A DNA stretch of 64,000 nt from Lacrimispora algidixylanolytica (GTDB lineage Bacteria; Bacillota; Clostridia; Lachnospirales; Lachnospiraceae). Under the pieces are notes generated by a model. It was not told the DNA's origin. It did not search any database and worked only from the letters and a program-made list of their open reading frames with translations. Below are positions 21,587-31,057 of the stretch, in pieces; the stretch's first letter is position 1; each line of letters starts with the position of its first letter. The stretch lies in assembly GCF_003609635.1 (NCBI RefSeq), contig NZ_MCIA01000023.1, positions 1 through 64,000 on the forward strand, in the 5' to 3' direction. A program made the translations under genes and the position numbers.

Positions 21587-22411
21587 TCAACCCTTAACCG
21601 CACCGGAAGTGATTCCTCCGATAATATATTTTTGCAACATTAGATACAACATCAATATCGGGATAATGGAAAGAATGAACAGTGCAAATGCAAGACCTAG
21701 TTCAATGCTGTTCTCTCCAAAGAAGAAATACTGTGTCAGCGGGATGTTTCGTACCGCCTTTTGTTGAAGCAGTGTCAGAGACATCTGGAAATCGTTCCAC
21801 ACATTTAGCGAATTTAAAATGATAGAGGTCATTACAATCGGCTTCATAAGAGGAAATACGATGCGAAAGAAGGTTGAATATAATCCAGCTCCATCTATGT
21901 TTGCGGATTCTTCCAGCTCCTTTGGGATGCTCTTTACAAAACCAGATACTAAAAGTACCGTAAAGGCTATCTGAAACCCTACTTTTGCCATAATGAATCC
22001 ATGAAGGGTATTTAACAGCTTCCATTTTGTCATATCAATATAGAGCGGCGTCATAATCGACTGAAATGGGATGATCATCGCTCCTATAAACAGATAATAA
22101 ATCCCGTTATAAAACCAGTTGTTCTTTCTGGCAATAATATAGGAAGCCATGGTACAAATTAAAGTGATAATGACTACGGATACCACCGTAGTTACCAAGC
22201 TGTTTTTAAGGGCAAGACCAAAATTTGAGGTTTCAATGGCACGTGTAAAGTTATCCCAGTGAATTACCTTTGGAAATGCCAGACGATTGGCAACCATCTC
22301 TGGTTTTGATTTGACGGAGTAAATGATTGCAATATAAAAAGGGCTGGAAACCAAAAGAGTTACTGCAATTTTCAAAAGAAGTGTCAAGCTATTTTTTAAT
22401 GACCGGCTCAT
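21587..22411 (-). CDS. carbohydrate ABC transporter permease (MalG/UgpE-like)
   Basis: The protein has 274 residues with about six membrane helices. The permease EAA-type loop is in KELEESANIDGAGLYSTFFRIVFPLMKP. It is the MalG-type partner of the permease encoded upstream. Its ATG overlaps the upstream stop codon as TAATG, so the two are translationally coupled. It is a component of the importer fed by the lipoprotein at 23359-24711. Confidence 0.94.
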   Translation of the reverse strand: MSRSLKNSLTLLLKIAVTLLVSSPFYIAIIYSVKSKPEMVANRLAFPKVIHWDNFTRAIETSNFGLALKNSLVTTVVSVVIITLICTMASYIIARKNNWFYNGIYYLFIGAMIIPFQSIMTPLYIDMTKWKLLNTLHGFIMAKVGFQIAFTVLLVSGFVKSIPKELEESANIDGAGLYSTFFRIVFPLMKPIVMTSIILNSLNVWNDFQMSLTLLQQKAVRNIPLTQYFFFGENSIELGLAFALFILSIIPILMLYLMLQKYIIGGITSGAVKG

Positions 22412-23265
22412 TATATTTCCACCTCCCTGGCTCTTAGATTCTTTGATACCAGAGTACTAACAGCAAAAATAGCTAAGGTAAATACCACCGCAATTGCCTG
22501 TCCGTAACCTGCTTTAAAGTAAGTAAATAAATTATTATAGATTAACATTGCCACTGTCTCTGATGCCCTTCCAGGCCCACCTGCGGTTGCTGCCATGGGA
22601 TAATCAAACACTTTCATTCCCCAAGCTAGCAATAGTGTAAAGTTTGCCGTCACTGCCGGAGCAATCATTGGAAACGTAATTGCTTTAAACTTCTGCCATG
22701 GGGTAGCACCTTCTAGTTCAGCCGCTTCATAATAATCTTTGGAAACTCCTTGAATTGCCGCGATGTAAACCACCATGCAGTATCCCGTATCTCTCCAAAT
22801 GGAGATCACTGAGAGTCCAAACATAACCCAGACTGTGCTGCCTAGAGGACTTGGAATCCCAAAAACATCAAAAAACACATCACTGTATACATATCTCCAA
22901 ATGTAAGAAGATAATACCAAGCTAAGACAATAAGGAACAAAGATACAAGTCCTTAAAATATTGTTGATTTTTGATTTCTTAGAAATCATCAAGGCAAAAA
23001 TCAAACCAAAAATATTAGAAAATACCATTGTGACTGCAGTAAAGATTAACGTGTTTTTTATGGCATTTAAAACATTGGTATCCTGAAAAATACGGATATA
23101 ATTGCTAAAACCCACATATTTTTTTACAGGACTCATTCCATCCCACTTTGTAAAGGATATAGGAAATCCTTGCAAAAATGGGTAGACCACAAAGATTGCG
23201 AATATAATCAGTGCCGGCAATACAAAGGTGAATTCCTGTAGCCGTTTTTTCGTTTTCTGGTTCAT
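22411..23265 (-). CDS. carbohydrate ABC transporter permease (MalF/UgpA-like)
   Basis: The protein has 284 residues and about six membrane helices. It begins MNQKTKKRLQEFTFVLPALI, typical of MalF/UgpA-like permeases, and has an EAA-type loop in YYEAAELEGATPWQKFKAITFPMI. It forms the membrane channel with the next gene. No ATPase subunit is encoded in the cluster, so a shared MsmK/UgpC-type ATPase from elsewhere is probably used, as is common in this transporter class. Confidence 0.94.
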   Translation of the reverse strand: MNQKTKKRLQEFTFVLPALIIFAIFVVYPFLQGFPISFTKWDGMSPVKKYVGFSNYIRIFQDTNVLNAIKNTLIFTAVTMVFSNIFGLIFALMISKKSKINNILRTCIFVPYCLSLVLSSYIWRYVYSDVFFDVFGIPSPLGSTVWVMFGLSVISIWRDTGYCMVVYIAAIQGVSKDYYEAAELEGATPWQKFKAITFPMIAPAVTANFTLLLAWGMKVFDYPMAATAGGPGRASETVAMLIYNNLFTYFKAGYGQAIAVVFTLAIFAVSTLVSKNLRAREVEI

Positions 23266-23283
23266 TCATGCCTCCAATCTATT

Positions 23284-23331
23284 AAAAAAGTCAGGGTTAC
23301 ACATAGCTAAAGCTACTCGCCACCCTGACTT
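23284..23331 (-). terminator. intra-operon hairpin between binding protein and permease genes
   Basis: On the minus strand AAGTCAGGGT pairs with ACCCTGACTT and is followed by six T. Partial termination here would give more binding-protein mRNA than permease mRNA. Confidence 0.8.
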
Positions 23332-23358
23332 CGTGATTTATAATATTACTTCATGAAA

Positions 23359-24711
23359 TTACTGTCTGATGGATGCGATCTCATAATCAATGTCCTGAAG
23401 TAATTTTGCTACATCACGCTTGCTGTCATCCAAGGTGACAAACTCCTGAAGCTTGGTGCGGAATGCAGTAGAATACTCAGATGTGTAATCTGGCACAAGA
23501 CTCTTAGATACAATCATATCGTTATCGATGTATGATTTGATCTCCTTGATAAATTCATCTGCATCATCGGTTGAAACAGTTACGTTACTTGTCATTAACT
23601 TAGCTGTATTCATCCATACCTTAGAGCTATCCTCACTTGCAAAGTAGTTTAATAAAGACATAACTGCTTCTTTTTGCTTTGTCTGAGATGATACTACGAA
23701 TACGTCATCAATACCAACCCATAATTTATTTTCCTTAGGATCGTCAGACCATGGAGTTGGGAACATTCCAAATTCTCCGTCAGGACTAGCTGCAATTACA
23801 TCTCCCATGAGCCAGCCACCGTTCATATACATAGGTCTCTGACCTGCTGCAAAGTTCTGAATTCCCTGAGTCTGGTCAACGGCTGTATCACCTGCATCTT
23901 TATAAGAAGCAAATTTAGAGAACATTTCCATTGCTTCTTTTACCTTCTCATTGTCAGACAGTTCTTTCTTGCCTTCCTGAGAGTCTCTCCATACACTTTC
24001 ATTTCCAGTTGCTGCTGCCATACTTGTAAAGAAGGAGTCAAGCTCATGGAATACTCCATGAATGAAGTTGTAAGGATGGATAAAAGGTTTAATTCCTTTA
24101 TCATTAAATGTATCAGCTACTTTAAAGAATTCTTCTTTGGTTTTTGGAGCTTCTACTCCAGCTTCTTTAAACATCTTCTTGTTGTAGAAAGTTGCCTTTA
24201 CCTGAGCATCGATTGGGAAGCCATATACTCCGCCGTTAATGGTACATTCGTCAGCAAGCATCGGAAGTACATTCTTCATGCAATCTTCCCCTTTAAGATC
24301 CATAAAATAGCCGCCATCAACAAATTCTTTCATTGTCTGAGGTTTTCCAAACATAATATCCGGAGCTTCGCCTGCAGCAATATAATTTTTATAAGTAGCG
24401 ATGTAAGAGGATGAAGCTACAACTTCCACGTCTACTTTAATATCTGGGTTCTCTGCCTCAAATGATGCGATCATAGCGTCCAAAGCATCTCTTTTTGACT
24501 GTTCTCCCATGTAATGAACCAGGCGAACAGTAACTTGATCTCCACTGCCTGTTTTTGCAGTGTCAACTTTGCTCTCTGTCTCTTTTGTCTCCTGGCTAGA
24601 AACCTCCCCAACGGTTTCTGTCTTACTTCCTGAGGAGCAGCCTACCACAGTTGCGGCCATAAGACCGGCTAATAAGAGGGCTGAAGCACGTTTTAAATAC
24701 ATTTTTTTCAT
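23359..24711 (-). CDS. sugar ABC transporter solute-binding lipoprotein
   Basis: The protein has 450 residues. The signal peptide ends in the lipobox VVGC (Cys near residue 25), followed by a Ser/Thr/Glu-rich linker. The rest is a family 1 extracellular solute-binding domain (VTVRLVHYMGEQSKRDALDA; GYFMDLKGE; PMYMNGGWLMGD). It is expected to be lipid-anchored outside the membrane and to deliver oligosaccharides to the two permeases. It is the first gene of the leftward unit, with AAGGAGG before the ATG. The ligand is not known; the esterase at the end of the unit hints at uronate-containing oligosaccharides. Confidence 0.94.
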   Translation of the reverse strand: MKKMYLKRASALLLAGLMAATVVGCSSGSKTETVGEVSSQETKETESKVDTAKTGSGDQVTVRLVHYMGEQSKRDALDAMIASFEAENPDIKVDVEVVASSSYIATYKNYIAAGEAPDIMFGKPQTMKEFVDGGYFMDLKGEDCMKNVLPMLADECTINGGVYGFPIDAQVKATFYNKKMFKEAGVEAPKTKEEFFKVADTFNDKGIKPFIHPYNFIHGVFHELDSFFTSMAAATGNESVWRDSQEGKKELSDNEKVKEAMEMFSKFASYKDAGDTAVDQTQGIQNFAAGQRPMYMNGGWLMGDVIAASPDGEFGMFPTPWSDDPKENKLWVGIDDVFVVSSQTKQKEAVMSLLNYFASEDSSKVWMNTAKLMTSNVTVSTDDADEFIKEIKSYIDNDMIVSKSLVPDYTSEYSTAFRTKLQEFVTLDDSKRDVAKLLQDIDYEIASIRQ

Positions 24712-24913
24712 TTTACTTCCTCCTTAAATTTAGGTTAGTAATACTACCTTCTAAATATTTTAGCAAACGAAAGCGTAAGGTCATATATTATTTTTTTGTT
24801 GTATTATTATTTATTTTGTCATTTTTACGCAGCCTAGGCATAATACAACGATATATTCTCATTATTGTGTGTCAATAATTCATTTTATCGGTTTATATTA
24901 TAAGAAGGCATTA
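24712..24913 (-). other. upstream region of the sugar-uptake operon
   Basis: This AT-rich leader lies before the binding-protein gene. A -10-like TAAAAT (complement of 24757-24762) has only a poor -35, as expected of an activator-dependent promoter. A TTGACA farther upstream has no properly spaced -10. No riboswitch is recognised. Confidence 0.4.
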
Positions 24914-24989
24914 AAATACCTGAAATGATACCACCTATGTTTTCATAACTTTAAACGTCATAAGCATAGGTTGCATCTTTTCAGGTATT
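24914..24989 (-). terminator. large hairpin downstream of radA
   Basis: AATACCTGAAA pairs with TTTCAGGTATT, and a second stem pairs CCTATG with CATAGG inside it. Read on the minus strand it starts about 10 bp after the radA stop and ends in a short T tract, so it probably ends radA transcription. Confidence 0.65.
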
Positions 24990-24998
24990 CTATGTCAA

Positions 24999-26390
24999 TT
25001 AATCTGACAATCCTACAATTGCGTCCCTGACATTTCCCACACCAATCAGGCGAATGCCGGTTATGGGACCCATCTTTTCCATACATATCTTGGGAAGGAT
25101 ACAAGTCTTAAATCCAAGTTTTTTTGCTTCATTCACTCTTTGCTGAGCCATAGAAACGGCGCGAACCTCTCCAGATAGTCCTACCTCTCCAAATATAATG
25201 GTTTTAGAATCTACCGCCCGGTCCTTCATGCTAGACACTATGGCCATGAGGATCGCAAGATCAAGGGCCGGCTCGTTCATCCGAAGCCCTCCTGTAATAT
25301 TCACATAGGCATCAAAATGGGAAAGGTCATAATGGCACCGTTTCTCAAGAACTGCCATAAGTAGGTTCACTCGGTTATAATCGGTACCTGCCGCGGTTCG
25401 CCTTGGCATACCAAATGCAGTTGCGGTAATTAAAGCCTGAACCTCCAAAAGCATGGGCCTTGTCCCTTCCATGGAGCAGGCCACTACGGCCCCAGAGGCA
25501 TCCTCTGGTCTTCCACTTAGCATAAACTCGGAGGGGTTTGCCACTTCTGCCAAGCCGCTTTCCACCATTTCAAATACTCCAATTTCATTGGTAGAACCAA
25601 ATCTATTTTTAACTCCCCGTATGATTCGGTAAGAGGCACTTCTCTCTCCTTCAAAGTAAAGGACCGTGTCCACCATATGCTCTAGAACTCTCGGACCTGC
25701 CACAACGCCTTCTTTGGTCACATGCCCCACAAGAAATACAGCAATTCCTGAACCTTTCGCAATTTGCAGAAGAATATTTGTAGATTCCCTCACCTGACTT
25801 ACACTTCCTGGAGCAGAGGAAATCTCCTCCCGAAACATGGTCTGTATGGAGTCAATAATCACAACATCTGGTTTTTCCTCTCTTATGGCACCTTCAATTA
25901 AATCCAGGCTGGTTTCACAAAGAAATAACAGATCTCCGGTTATTTCTCCAATCCGATTTGCCCTTAACTTAATCTGTTTCAGAGATTCTTCTCCTGATAT
26001 GTAGAGAACCTTTCGTCCGGAAGCGGCAAGGTTTTTGCAGACCTGTAACAGTAAGGTGGATTTTCCGATTCCCGGATCTCCTCCCACCAATACCAACGAT
26101 CCTTTTACAACGCCTCCCCCAAGCACCCGGTCCAGTTCATCATATCCGGTTTTCATGCGGTCTTGCTCATCTAAGAGAATTTCAGACAGTCTGCTGGGTT
26201 TCACCTTTATGCCAGAATGACCACCTTCACTTACGGCTCCTATCCCTCTTTTCGAGACAGGCTCTTTCTTTCCCACAGGCTCTTCCACAAATGTATTCCA
26301 ATCCTTACATCCTGGACACTGTCCCAGCCACTTTACAGACTCATATCCACATTCCTTGCAAAAGAATGCGGTCGTCTTCGCCTTTGCCAT
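24999..26390 (-). CDS. radA: DNA repair protein RadA
   Basis: This is a RecA-like branch-migration ATPase that acts in recombinational repair. The 463-residue protein has an amino-terminal zinc finger (CKECGYESVKWLGQCPGC), Walker A GGDPGIGKST, the family-specific KNRFGS motif in GVKNRFGSTNEIG, and a carboxyl Lon-protease-like domain. The ATG at 26390 lies just after an AGGAGG-like site. The gene is downstream of the clpC stress operon on the same strand, as in many Firmicutes, but separate terminators suggest separate transcripts. Confidence 0.97.
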   Translation of the reverse strand: MAKAKTTAFFCKECGYESVKWLGQCPGCKDWNTFVEEPVGKKEPVSKRGIGAVSEGGHSGIKVKPSRLSEILLDEQDRMKTGYDELDRVLGGGVVKGSLVLVGGDPGIGKSTLLLQVCKNLAASGRKVLYISGEESLKQIKLRANRIGEITGDLLFLCETSLDLIEGAIREEKPDVVIIDSIQTMFREEISSAPGSVSQVRESTNILLQIAKGSGIAVFLVGHVTKEGVVAGPRVLEHMVDTVLYFEGERSASYRIIRGVKNRFGSTNEIGVFEMVESGLAEVANPSEFMLSGRPEDASGAVVACSMEGTRPMLLEVQALITATAFGMPRRTAAGTDYNRVNLLMAVLEKRCHYDLSHFDAYVNITGGLRMNEPALDLAILMAIVSSMKDRAVDSKTIIFGEVGLSGEVRAVSMAQQRVNEAKKLGFKTCILPKICMEKMGPITGIRLIGVGNVRDAIVGLSD

Positions 26391-26403
26391 CTGCTTCCTC
26401 CTT

Positions 26404-26444
26404 AAAAAAACTGGGCCCAGCTCTTTTTAAAGAACCGAACCCAG
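26404..26444 (-). terminator. rho-independent terminator before radA
   Basis: On the minus strand CTGGG and CCCAG flank inner complementary stretches and are followed by seven T. It ends the transcript of the small protein gene at 26457. Confidence 0.7.
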
Positions 26445-26456
26445 CTAGTATTGATG

Positions 26457-26870
26457 TTATTTACGGTTGATCTTTACAGATACCGGTGTTCCTTCATTTA
26501 GCTCAACACTTACATAAAGCTTACCACTCATATTGGTTCCCATGCTTCCAGCAGCTTCGCCTTCTACATAAACCTCATACTCGGTATCTTCTGCTAACTG
26601 AACAGTTAATTGTGCATCTTTATCACCCTCAACCAAAAATGCAACTCCGTCATTGGATACTGCAAAATTCTCTACTGCAGTACCAGGCACGGATTCGTAT
26701 ACAAACATGCCGTTTCGCTCCAGCTTGGTTATCTCATAGAAAGTCTTAACTTTATATAAATCACCTGCGTGTTCAAAATCCTGTAATTTTGACTTTGTTT
26801 CTAATTTGTAATTACCAAAACTGATTGTTCCGTCTTGTTCCGTGCGGATTAACTCTTCAATTACCGGCAT
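26457..26870 (-). CDS. conserved small protein of unknown function
   Basis: The protein has 137 residues, begins MPVIEELIRTEQDGTISFGN, and is acidic and beta-rich with no signal peptide. From memory, proteins very like this occur in many Lachnospiraceae near clpC and radA, sometimes under the label endosialidase, which nothing in the sequence supports. It lies between clpC and radA on the same strand with its own terminator. Function is unknown; the constant company suggests a housekeeping or stress role, which is inference. Confidence 0.8.
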   Translation of the reverse strand: MPVIEELIRTEQDGTISFGNYKLETKSKLQDFEHAGDLYKVKTFYEITKLERNGMFVYESVPGTAVENFAVSNDGVAFLVEGDKDAQLTVQLAEDTEYEVYVEGEAAGSMGTNMSGKLYVSVELNEGTPVSVKINRK

Positions 26871-26969
26871 CGATTTGCCCTCCTAGTATTTTGTTTACTT
26901 ATCCCTAATAGCGAAGCATAGATCCCATCGCTTGTAGCTATTATACACGAACCAGTGGGAAATGGCTAG

Positions 26970-29417
26970 CTATTTTACAAGCTCTCTGACAGAAAATTTA
27001 AGTTCCTCTTCGCCTGCTGTAACCACCACTTCATCCCCATTTTTCACTCCACCACTTAAGATCTCTTCTGCCAGCTTATCTTCCAGACTATTTTGTATGG
27101 TACGTCTAAGAGGTCTTGCTCCATACTTTTCATCATAGCCTTTCTTTATTAGATATTCCTTGGCATTTTCTTCTATAGTAAGTGAAATATTCATCTGTTC
27201 TACCGTACGTTTCATAATATCATTTAACATGATGGATACAATATCCTTCATATGATCTTTATTCAGGGTATGGAAGACAATAATCTCATCTATACGGTTA
27301 ATGAATTCTGGCTTAAACAGACGTTTTACTTCTTCCATTACACGGTCCTTCATAAGTTTATAATCTGCTTTTTCATCTCCGATAGCACCAAATCCCAAAC
27401 GTTTTGGCGAAATGATATTTTCAGCTCCAGCATTGGAAGTCATAATTATAATTGTATTCTTAAAATCAATCTTTCGGCCCTGGGCATCTGTAATATGACC
27501 ATCATCAAGTACCTGCAACAAGATGTTAAACACATCTGGGTGGGCCTTTTCTATCTCATCAAATAAAACAACAGAATAAGGATTCCTTCTTACCTTCTCA
27601 CTGAGCTGTCCGCCTTCGTCATAACCTACGTATCCTGGAGGGGAACCAATGATCTTTGAGACACTGTGCTTTTCCATGTACTCGGACATATCTACCCGAA
27701 TCAGGGCATTATCAGACCCAAACATTGACTCAGAAAGGGCTTTGGATAATTCTGTTTTTCCTACTCCTGTAGGTCCTAAGAATAGGAATGAGCCAATCGG
27801 GCGTTTTGGATCTTTTAATCCTACTCTACCACGACGAATCGCTTTTGCCACAGCGGTAACGGCTTCCTCCTGGCCAATGACTCTTCCATGAAGAATGGTT
27901 TCTAGGTTTCTAAGACGCTCGCTTTCCCCTTCTTCTAATTTTCTGACCGGAATCTTTGTCCAGTTGGAGATTACATCTGCGATCTCAACCTCATCCACAA
28001 TAAGACTTTTGGTTGTTTTTTCCTTCTGCCATTTTTCACGAATCTTTTCTATCTTCTCTCGCTTTTTCTCTTGCTTTTTCTTAACGACACCAGCTTTTTC
28101 ATAAGCTTCTGCTTTAATAAAGGCTTCCTTCTGGTCTTCTATCTGTTCGATTTCAAGCTCCAGCTCCTTAATCTCTGCAGGTTCTGTATACATGGTCAGA
28201 CGCACCTTTGATGATGCTTCGTCAATAACATCAATGGCTTTATCCGGAAGAAAACGGTCATTGATATAACGAGAGGATAATTTGACAGACGCTTTGATGG
28301 CTTCATCGGTAATCGTTACCTTGTGATGTTCCTCATATCGCCCTTTTAATCCTCTTAATATACTGATTGCAGCTTCTTCAGAAGGTTCTTCAACCGTTAC
28401 TGGCTGAAAACGTCTTTCAAGTGCGGAATCCTTTTCAATGTACTTACGGTACTCTTGTATGGTGGTAGCTCCGATTAACTGAAGTTCTCCTCTTGCCAAA
28501 GAAGGTTTTAATATATTGGAGGCGTCAATGGCACCCTCCGCACCGCCAGCTCCGATAATGGTATGGATCTCATCAATAAATAAAAGAACCTCTCCATCTT
28601 CAATAACCTCAGCAATTACCTTTTTAATTCTTTCTTCAAATTCACCACGGTACTTAGATCCAGCTACCATTCCAGATAAATCCAGAGTCAAAAGGCGTTT
28701 TCCAGCTATGGTCTCAGGCACATCTCCATCGGTAATTAACTGAGCCAATCCCTCTACCACTGCGGTCTTACCAACTCCTGGTTCTCCAATGAGACAAGGA
28801 TTGTTCTTGGTTCTGCGGCTTAATATCTGAATGAGACGTTTGATCTCAGATTCTCTTCCAATTACAGGGTCAAGCTTTCCTTTTAACGCAAGCTCTGTTA
28901 AATCTCTGCTGTAGCTGTCCAAAGTAGGTGTATTGCCCTTTTTATGTGTTTTCATCAGCTCTTCCTTATTAGCAGGAGCATCCTCACCCATGGCTGCCAA
29001 AACGTCAATATAGAGCTTTTGTACACTGACCCCAATGGTATTTAAAAGTCTGGATGCAACACAATCATTATCACGAATAATGGAAATGAGAACGTGTTCT
29101 GTTCCAATTAAATTTGCTTTAAAACGTACCGCTTCCCGGTAGCTGTTTTCCAAAACCCTTCTTGCTCCAGGAGTATAACCCCCGTCTTCTTGAAGGCGGA
29201 CTGCTTGATCCGGTGCAATCAACTGACTGATTAAGTTTAATACTTTATCTTCTTTTACTCCATTTTCTTCCAATACTCTGGAAGCGACTCCGCTTCCTTC
29301 TTCCAGAAGGCCGATAAGCAAATGCTCTGTTCCTACATAGCCATGCCCGAGACGTTCTGCTGCCTGTACGGCCAGATTAATAGCCGTCCTGGCCTTTGTC
29401 GTAAATCTGTCTATCAT
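26970..29417 (-). CDS. clpC: ATP-dependent Clp protease ATPase subunit ClpC
   Basis: This Hsp100 unfoldase feeds substrates to ClpP. The 815-residue protein has an amino-terminal Clp repeat domain (MIDRFTTKARTAINLAVQAA), a first AAA+ module with GEPGVGKTAVVEG, a UVR/coiled-coil middle (EAYEKAGVVKKKQEKKREK), a second module with GPTGVGKTELSKA, and a ClpB-type D2 domain. It is the last gene of the gntR-mcsA-mcsB-clpC unit, starting 15 bp after mcsB. It probably handles proteins marked by McsB arginine phosphorylation. Confidence 0.97.
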   Translation of the reverse strand: MIDRFTTKARTAINLAVQAAERLGHGYVGTEHLLIGLLEEGSGVASRVLEENGVKEDKVLNLISQLIAPDQAVRLQEDGGYTPGARRVLENSYREAVRFKANLIGTEHVLISIIRDNDCVASRLLNTIGVSVQKLYIDVLAAMGEDAPANKEELMKTHKKGNTPTLDSYSRDLTELALKGKLDPVIGRESEIKRLIQILSRRTKNNPCLIGEPGVGKTAVVEGLAQLITDGDVPETIAGKRLLTLDLSGMVAGSKYRGEFEERIKKVIAEVIEDGEVLLFIDEIHTIIGAGGAEGAIDASNILKPSLARGELQLIGATTIQEYRKYIEKDSALERRFQPVTVEEPSEEAAISILRGLKGRYEEHHKVTITDEAIKASVKLSSRYINDRFLPDKAIDVIDEASSKVRLTMYTEPAEIKELELEIEQIEDQKEAFIKAEAYEKAGVVKKKQEKKREKIEKIREKWQKEKTTKSLIVDEVEIADVISNWTKIPVRKLEEGESERLRNLETILHGRVIGQEEAVTAVAKAIRRGRVGLKDPKRPIGSFLFLGPTGVGKTELSKALSESMFGSDNALIRVDMSEYMEKHSVSKIIGSPPGYVGYDEGGQLSEKVRRNPYSVVLFDEIEKAHPDVFNILLQVLDDGHITDAQGRKIDFKNTIIIMTSNAGAENIISPKRLGFGAIGDEKADYKLMKDRVMEEVKRLFKPEFINRIDEIIVFHTLNKDHMKDIVSIMLNDIMKRTVEQMNISLTIEENAKEYLIKKGYDEKYGARPLRRTIQNSLEDKLAEEILSGGVKNGDEVVVTAGEEELKFSVRELVK

Positions 29418-29432
29418 AATTACATCCTCCTG

Positions 29433-30467
29433 CTATTTTAATTCCGGCAATTCTTTACGAATAAATTCTGCCCTGGCAATATCAAGGTCTTCCTTGCTAA
29501 GGGGGCGGTCAGAAATTTTTTGAAGAACAGCCGGCTGTATTCCAAGCATCAAGCGGTAAACCGAAACTTCATTCTTTGCCAGTACCAATCCGTCTGAAAG
29601 TGCGGCCATCAACTGGGAAAGAAAAATCATGGCATCACGAAAGGTTAGTCTTCTGGCATATTTTAGTACTCCGAAAGATTTATAAACTTCATCTTCTCTC
29701 TCAATTCTTCGTCTCTGCAGGGAAAGCTTTCTTACCTGCATCTCTTGATTGGTCAACTGAATGGCGGCTTTTGTTACCGTATCAATGATTTCCCGCTCGG
29801 TCTGGCCTAAAGTCTTTAAGTTGGATATCTCATAAAGTGATCCAAAATTTTCTTCCACATCTCCGTAAACACCTCGGACAGAAGCTCCAAAACGGCTCAT
29901 ATCCCCAATCAGACTTGAGAACTTTCTTCCCTGAGAGAGCATCGGAAGGTGAACGACCACAGAGGCACGAAGCCCAGTACCTACATTTGTAGGAAATGAA
30001 GTCAAATATCCAAATCGGTCATCAAATGCATATGGAAATCTTTCATTGATACAATCGTCAATCTTATCGGCCTTATCCCATAACTCATCAAGACAAAGAC
30101 CTGCTCCCAAAAGCTGTATTCGAATGTGATCGTCGCAGTTTAGTACGATCCCCATATCTTCCTCCTTGGAAAGTAGAATTCCAGAAGGGTTTTTCTTTAA
30201 AAGCGCAGCTGAATTTAAAACTCTTCGTTCTTTTAAAGCAGCCCTGTCCAGTTCTTCCATCTCATTTAGAAGGGAAAATTCAAAGTTTTTTTCAGCAAAA
30301 TTCCCAATATCCCTTAATCCGAATTCCAGTCGGTGAACCATCTCGCCGCTTTCTTTTTCATCAAGTTTTGCAGGGAAAGAATACTCCTGCAGATTCCTAG
30401 CAAGACGAATCCGGCTGCTAATTATCCCTGGGCGACCTGCAGGAGTCTGCTCAAACCATCTATGCAT
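29433..30467 (-). CDS. mcsB: protein-arginine kinase McsB
   Basis: This phosphagen-kinase-fold enzyme phosphorylates arginines and so marks proteins for ClpC. The protein has 344 residues from the ATG at 30467 (MHRWFEQ...). It carries SSRIRLARN and the loop FPTNVGTGLRAS. Homologues usually have Cys in place of the first Phe (CPTNxGTG), so this position is unusual. The chosen start matches the homologous beginning M-x-x-W and overlaps the end of mcsA; an ATG at 30476 is also possible. It is translationally coupled to mcsA. Confidence 0.92.
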   Translation of the reverse strand: MHRWFEQTPAGRPGIISSRIRLARNLQEYSFPAKLDEKESGEMVHRLEFGLRDIGNFAEKNFEFSLLNEMEELDRAALKERRVLNSAALLKKNPSGILLSKEEDMGIVLNCDDHIRIQLLGAGLCLDELWDKADKIDDCINERFPYAFDDRFGYLTSFPTNVGTGLRASVVVHLPMLSQGRKFSSLIGDMSRFGASVRGVYGDVEENFGSLYEISNLKTLGQTEREIIDTVTKAAIQLTNQEMQVRKLSLQRRRIEREDEVYKSFGVLKYARRLTFRDAMIFLSQLMAALSDGLVLAKNEVSVYRLMLGIQPAVLQKISDRPLSKEDLDIARAEFIRKELPELK

Positions 30468-31035
30468 TCGTCTCATTTCCTTTCCTAATTTCTTTGATTC
30501 GGTCGCGGCAAACGGCTGCGGTTTCATAATCCTCAAAACGAAGTGCTTCTTTCAGTCTAGAATCCAGTTCAGACAATTCCTTCTCTTCCTCAGAAGTCTC
30601 ATCTTTTATGGACTTTCCTCTGGTTTTGGCAGCACTCTCACTTAAACTTTCAATATTTTGATTAACAGGAGATTTTCCCGTATGGAGTAAGCTACCTTGT
30701 AGCTGTTTTATGCTGTCCTCCATTAAGGGGCCAAACACACTGTAGCAATCAGAACACCCAAACCTGCTATCCCGGACAAATGCATCATAGGTGGTTCCAC
30801 AAGTGGGACATGCAATCTGATGAAGCTTATCAGGTCCTTGGTTATCATCTTCAATTCCAAGCAAGCCAGAGAGCAGCTTACCGATTGGAAACTCTCCGTC
30901 AAAAATGGCTGCGTATACTCCAAAATCCATCTCTTTCGCACACTGAGCACAAAAATGATGCTCTTTTTTTACTCCACTCACTACTTCTGTATATTGTATA
31001 TTTGCTTCGCGAATCTTACATCTCTCGCATAACAT
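30460..31035 (-). CDS. mcsA: McsA, zinc-binding activator of McsB
   Basis: The protein has 191 residues. Two pairs of CxxC zinc ligands lie in CERCKIREANIQYTEV...CAQC and CPTCGTTYDAF...CSDC. A UVR motif closes the protein (LDSRLKEALRFEDYETAAVCRD). In Bacillus, McsA activates the arginine kinase McsB and helps control stress regulators. It lies between the GntR regulator and mcsB, with a short gap before and an overlap after. The start is the ATG at 31035. Confidence 0.93.
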   Translation of the reverse strand: MLCERCKIREANIQYTEVVSGVKKEHHFCAQCAKEMDFGVYAAIFDGEFPIGKLLSGLLGIEDDNQGPDKLHQIACPTCGTTYDAFVRDSRFGCSDCYSVFGPLMEDSIKQLQGSLLHTGKSPVNQNIESLSESAAKTRGKSIKDETSEEEKELSELDSRLKEALRFEDYETAAVCRDRIKEIRKGNETNA

Positions 31036-31057
31036 AATGAACCTCCAATCCAGTGAA

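Noticed and set aside
26457-26870. The label endosialidase for the 137-residue protein between clpC and radA
   Set aside because: No catalytic or fold feature of endosialidases is visible; the protein is kept as unknown.
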